The notes beneath the pieces are model-generated. The model was not told where the DNA came from. It saw only the letters and a program-made list of their open reading frames with translations, and searched no databases. From NCBI GenBank assembly GCA_015501595.1, contig JADNRX010000023.1, positions 124,001 to 188,000 on the forward strand: a DNA stretch of 64,000 bases, given 5' to 3'. The position numbers were made by a program, and so were the translations under genes. Of the stretch, positions 60,225 through 64,000 are shown one piece after another; the first letter of the stretch is position 1, and every line of letters begins with the position of its first letter. Source of the stretch: Hymenopellis radicata. Taxonomy: Eukaryota; Basidiomycota; Agaricomycetes; Agaricales; Physalacriaceae.

Positions 60225-60754
60225 TTGAATAGACGAGAGTGGGGGAAGCGGGGAGGCCGCAAAAGCGCGTTTATAGCTCGTTTTATCCATACGGAACAGA
60301 TATTTTGCGTAGGCAAGACGACTTTTCCGCGCGCCCCCGGAAAGCCCCGGAAGTGAGAACTTGAATCTCGACTTCCCCAGGGCACAGTTGGTAATTCGCC
60401 CGGACCGGTGGCCCGATGGACGTTGTTACTTTTGCGCACCCATGATCCCACTTCGTGGCAGCTAAGAGCGTCGACGCGAGCGGCGAGGTGTCGTGACCTG
60501 TTTTTTCATGAGTCATAAAAGCGGCCTTTTTCGCCATGATAAGGTCGCAAGCTCCTCGTCTCCCCACATTAACGTGAGTACCTCCCCCCGTATAACTCCG
60601 TACCGGAGGGGCCTGATGATTTAGGCCCGATAGAAATTGGATCTCTAGGGCCTGGCACAGATCAGACTCGTCGTTGTTTACGCGCCGGATTAACTGTAGA
60701 CCAGACCAATTTATAAGATACTCGTCACTGTTGGCCACTCGCAAAACATCTGCT
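60225..60754. promoter_or_regulatory. 530-bp divergent promoter with three CreA/Mig1-like sites
   Basis: Shared by the sugar transporter (minus) and the aldolase (plus). On the plus strand CCCCGG occurs at 60335-60340 and 60345-60350, and CCCCAG at 60375-60380. All three match SYGGRG on the opposite strand, the CreA carbon-catabolite-repressor consensus. The first two are exactly 10 bp apart, so they face the same side of the helix. Confidence 0.5.
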
Positions 60755-61901
60755 ATGCCTCTCGATCTACCACTTCGCAGACAGCTTGCTTCCGGGAAGC
60801 CTGCCGCTGGCGCCTGGCTTACTCTTCCAAGGTATGTTGACGTGCGATCGCAAGATTAGATTGTCGCGCCTCATGCTTGTTGTAGCACTGCTATTGCCCG
60901 AACAATCGCGAACACCCAGAACATCTCATGGGTTCTGATCGATGGAGGTATGCCAAGTCCCGGTCTTGTCGTTCCTCAGCCAAGCTAACATGATCCGCCA
61001 GAACATGGATTGATTAATGGTATGCTCTTTGGGCACTTCCCCAGCCACGTCTTGACGCGTACATACATCTAGAGAGCCATTTCTATGATCTCACCAACGC
61101 TATCGCTTCTAGCGGCGCGTCACCTATAATTCGCGTGCCCGCCGAGGAGAGCTGGCTTATCAAGGTAGACCGATGCGCAAGACGTTGTTCCCTCGCTTAC
61201 CAAAGTACAGCGCGCTCTTGATACCGGTGCCCATGGATTGATGGTCCCCATGGCCAATAGCCCGGTGAGTTTTGCAGTAGATTCAGTCATTTCCTACTAA
61301 CACGCTGCCGTAGGAAATCGTGCGCAAAGTCGTCGAGGCTTGCAAGTATCCTCCCGCCGGTATCCGTGGTTTTGGACCCATGTTCACCCATGCTACCGGA
61401 GCCCTCGGGGGTACATACAAGGCTTCCGCTAATGAGGATCTCTTGATTGCTGTTCAAATCGAACACCCCAATGCCGTCAAGGAAATAGATGCCATCGTCC
61501 AAGAGGGCATTGACATCGCCTTTGTATGTCGCGTCCCTTCTCAATCAGTGTCGTCTAATTCATCCTATAGATTGGTCCTTTCGATCTCTCTGTGTCCATG
61601 GGTGTCGACTTTGGGAGTGACGAGCATGAAGCTGCTATCGCGAAAATTCTTGCCGCCTGCAAAAAGGCGGGCAAGACGGCCGCCATCTTCTGTAAGAACG
61701 AAACTCTGATTGACCGATACTCTTTGCTCACATCTGCCTTTAGGTTTGAACGGCGAGCAAGCCGCGAAACGCTTTGCACAAGGCTTTGACATGGTTAGCG
61801 TTACCACTGACATTGATACCATTACGGATGGATTTGCTGCTGCGTTGAGTGCCGCTACTGGCCAGAGCGCCAAGTTCACTGGTTCGGGATACAGCACATA
61901 G
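60755..61901 (+). CDS. HpcH/HpaI-family aldolase
   Basis: Metal-dependent class II aldolase of the 2-keto-3-deoxy sugar-acid or 4-hydroxy-2-oxoheptanedioate type. The start MPLDLPLRRQLASGKPAAGA, then TAIARTIANTQNISWVLIDG joining EHGLIND through an 18-nt exon, SSGASPIIRVPAEESWLIK, RALDTGAHGLMVPMANSPE, GIRGFGPMFTHATGALGGTY, the metal-ligand segment LLIAVQIEHPNAVKEIDAIV (Glu) and IGPFDLSVSMGV (Asp). The C-terminus is AKRFAQGFDMVSVTTDIDTI. Around 270 residues in about eight exons, with clean frame throughout. Next to a sugar transporter and a ribokinase; the exact substrate cannot be told. Confidence 0.9.
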
Positions 61902-62111
61902 ATGACGGGAAGCAGTAACAGATATAAATTGTTGTTTTAAATCTAATACGACGTGTATACTACTTTGAAGTTTCGTTATCTCGTGGGTTAGAAGGAAATC
62001 GTAGCTCGACTATCATAGTCTGAACCTTAGGCGGAGCGCACTCTGGTAATCATAGATCTGGTAGAAGCTAGACACAGTCTAAACTCCGGGCCCTATTCCT
62101 CATCCACGATT

Positions 62112-63368
62112 TTACGAGGAGGCGTCCAAAAGACGTGCAGTAACATCCTTTTCGGTCGGTATGCTCTCCATAGCACCGCGTCTTTCAACGCACATTCCGG
62201 CCGCCTATAACATATTTCATTAGGGCCTCGAAAGTGAAAGACACATCAATTACCTGGACGCAGCGGCGGAGGACCTGGATGAGAGATTCGGAAGTGAGAG
62301 GACCCGCTAATTTCATCAGACCCGCAACGAGGTATCCTGTGAAACAATCGCCGGCTCCAGTCGTGTCGCGAACAGATCCTTCCAGTTTGGCGGCGGGCAA
62401 GTAGAGGGGTCGGCCTTGGAAAGAGGGGACATATGCGAGTACACCGGCACCTCCCAAGGTACAGACAATGTTGGTTGTGGGGATACATTGGGATAGGCGG
62501 ATGAGGACCGCATAGGCCGACATGGATGCATAAGGGGCATCCTGGGGCGCAGATGGGATTGACTGGTTGGACGCTGGTGTCAAAACCTTGTTGAGATCGG
62601 AGGCTTCCCCTTCGTTGACGATTAACCATGTCAGCTTCTCCCAAGGGAAATTCTGCAGCTGTTCATCTGAGGGCATTGGTGATGGATTGAAGATGGTGGA
62701 TAACGGCGCGGAAAGAGAAGGATCGTTGGCGATTTGGAGTTGGGCCATCGTTTCTGACCAAGGAATCTCGTTCTGCAGAAGAACATGAGTCGTTTGAGCG
62801 TGTCTTGGAAGAGGATTTTTTTCATGGATAAGCGAGTAATTGGCACCCTTGTATAGGACTACACATATTTCAGCGAAGGAATCAACATAAGGGAATAATC
62901 ACTCAACTGATACTATTCTCACCAACATCTGTTAGTTGGATAATCGCGCGTCCAGTCGAATCCTGGACAAAGGTTATACATGAAGCCCTGAGTAGTGGGA
63001 AGAGCCCTACCTCTACTACTGGAACACCAGAAACGTTTACGCCGGCCTCTTCGAGCTGGGATCTAACCCAAAGGCCATCATTCCCAATAGCGCCAACGAG
63101 GTCTACATTGCATCCAGCGCGTGCGACAGCGACCGCTTGATTGGCGCCTTTGCCGCCGGCACGTTTTTCTAGGTTGTCAGAGGAGATGGTCTCTCCAGGA
63201 CGAACGATATCCTTGACTGGAATAGGACGTCAGATGACAACAGATTGAAGATTTCGGTACGAACCATGGAAGAACTCGTCGATGTCTATAGATAGATTGA
63301 ATCAGGACGAACGAACTGAAAGGGCCAAACTCACTTATAGAACCACGAACGAGACAGTGAGCTGACAT
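62112..63368 (-). CDS. RBK1: Ribokinase (PfkB family)
   Basis: ATP-dependent sugar kinase phosphorylating D-ribose at C5. The start MSAHCLVRGSIN at 63368. Landmarks: IDEFFH and IVRPGETISSDNLEKRAGGK (glycine-rich substrate site), GANQAVAVARAGCNVDLVGA, IGNDGLWVRSQLEEAGV, DSTGRAIIQLTDVGENSI, HVLLQNEIPW, WLIVNEGEASDLNKVL, IVCTLGGAGVLAYVPS, and the catalytic motif DTTGAGDCFTGYLVAGLMKL with the base Asp. It ends KDVTARLLDASS. Six or so exons. It converges on the aldolase gene, with 210 bp between stops. The neighbourhood suggests pentose or sugar-acid metabolism, but co-regulation is not shown. Confidence 0.9.
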
Positions 63369-63866
63369 GGTTCACGATAGAGTCGAGATCAAGTAGTGTT
63401 TTTCAGATAGAGCCGCTCGCTAGAAATGATTTTCCGATGATCGAGCTTGACCAACTTGAAAGCATTCCATGCTCACCACAACCGTTTGCTTGCCGCGATA
63501 GCATTTTAGAAGAATAACACCAGCCTTGCAATGGCTGGAAACGTACATGCTGGGAGATGTGGTTTAATCGTCCAGGCGTCAACCAAAGTGGTTTTAAGGT
63601 CAATAATTATTAGCGCTGCACGCCGTCAATACCATACAGGAATCAAACCAGGGCCAGATAAGTACAGCGGTGAATGGTGATGGCAAGAGGAGCGGGTATG
63701 TTTGGCGATCAGACCACAGCCAAATACTGAACTTGCCTCTTAACCGCGTCGACGCGAAAAATTTGGCGCGATGGGACGTCGAATACCGACGCAGGTGCAC
63801 CACCAAGCCGGTCGTCTCGTCCGCGCCGGGCTGCTCGACCAGCCCACCTGGCTAAATGCCGTCCTC
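63369..63866. promoter_or_regulatory. 498-bp divergent promoter with G1/S-like elements
   Basis: Upstream of ribokinase (minus) and of the gene starting at 63867 (plus). ACGCGAAAA at 63752-63760 (MCB/SBF-like) and TTTGGCGCG at 63762-63770 (E2F/MBF-like) stand side by side about 100 bp before the plus-strand ATG. Confidence 0.4.
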
Positions 63867-64000
63867 ATGAACCCTCCCATTCCATTGCCCCCAAAAGCCC
63901 CGCCTGCCCGATCAGCATACGACCAGTCGGCCGCGACCGCGCATGAAGAGGCTGCTTCTCAGAAATTGAAAGCGCCCAAGAATGCCCCATCAAAGGTATC
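63867..64000 (+). CDS. N-terminus of an unidentified gene (partial)
   Basis: The first ATG opens MNPPIPLPPKAPPARSAYDQ and continues Ala/Lys-rich (SAATAHEEAASQKLKAPK, NAPSKV) to the window edge. The final AAAG/GTATC could be an exon end. This much is Pro- and Ala-rich and cannot be assigned. The promoter carries elements typical of G1/S-expressed genes. Confidence 0.55.
   Translation, partial: MNPPIPLPPKAPPARSAYDQSAATAHEEAASQKLKAPKNAPSKV

Noticed and set aside
1..64000. Transposons, integrated viral sequence, CRISPR arrays, secondary-metabolite cluster
   Set aside because: No reverse transcriptase, transposase, integrase, terminal repeats, direct-repeat arrays, or PKS/NRPS/terpene synthase motifs were seen on either strand.

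Overview
The window is fungal nuclear DNA, almost certainly from a mushroom-forming basidiomycete (Agaricomycetes). Genes are dense, lie on both strands, and are interrupted by many short GT-AG introns of about 45-60 nt, often with CTRAY-like branch sites. The clearest lineage marker is a cytoplasmic dynein heavy chain that lacks its N-terminal tail. Published work on Schizophyllum commune describes exactly this split, with separate dhc1 (tail) and dhc2 (motor) genes. I see no mobile element, CRISPR array, rRNA gene or convincing tRNA gene.

Layout: 1-11.4 kb dynein motor gene (minus; its last residues lie off the left edge), head-to-head with the SmE snRNP gene. 12-14 kb: PEX10 and MGR2/ROMO1, divergent. 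14.7-17.2 kb: an NAD-binding dehydrogenase and HIS5. 17.9-21.3 kb: a long disordered protein. 21.5-27.5 kb: a PHO84-type phosphate transporter divergent from bifunctional ADE5,7. 27.9-30 kb: an ankyrin/CCCH protein. 30.3-33.4 kb: NAD-glycerol-3-phosphate dehydrogenase divergent from syntaxin SED5. 33.5-37 kb: a NOP6-like RRM protein and an unknown protein. 37.2-41.6 kb: an Lnt-like membrane nitrilase divergent from an amidase. 41.8-45 kb: an unknown disordered protein divergent from RRB1/GRWD1. 45.2-49.5 kb: APC5 and a short-chain dehydrogenase. 50.4-52.6 kb: a polytopic membrane protein and a tiny metallothionein. 52.7-54.7 kb: a BCL7-like protein and MED7. 55.2-57.8 kb: a peroxisomal acyl-CoA ligase. 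57.9-63.4 kb: a sugar transporter, an HpcH/HpaI aldolase and a ribokinase, which together look like a small sugar-catabolic neighbourhood. 63.9 kb to the end: the start of an unknown gene.

Two properties matter for anyone using the window. First, several otherwise intact conserved genes (dynein, ADE5,7, the NOP6-like gene, the SDR, the acyl-CoA ligase, the sugar transporter and others) each break frame at a base run that is nearly always one base too short. This looks more like homopolymer under-calling than gene decay. Second, gene structure is unusual: a 4-nt exon in MGR2, consecutive 8- and 11-nt exons in the phosphate transporter with the 8-nt exon flanked by two nearly identical introns, and GC-AG introns in ADE5,7 and the sugar transporter.
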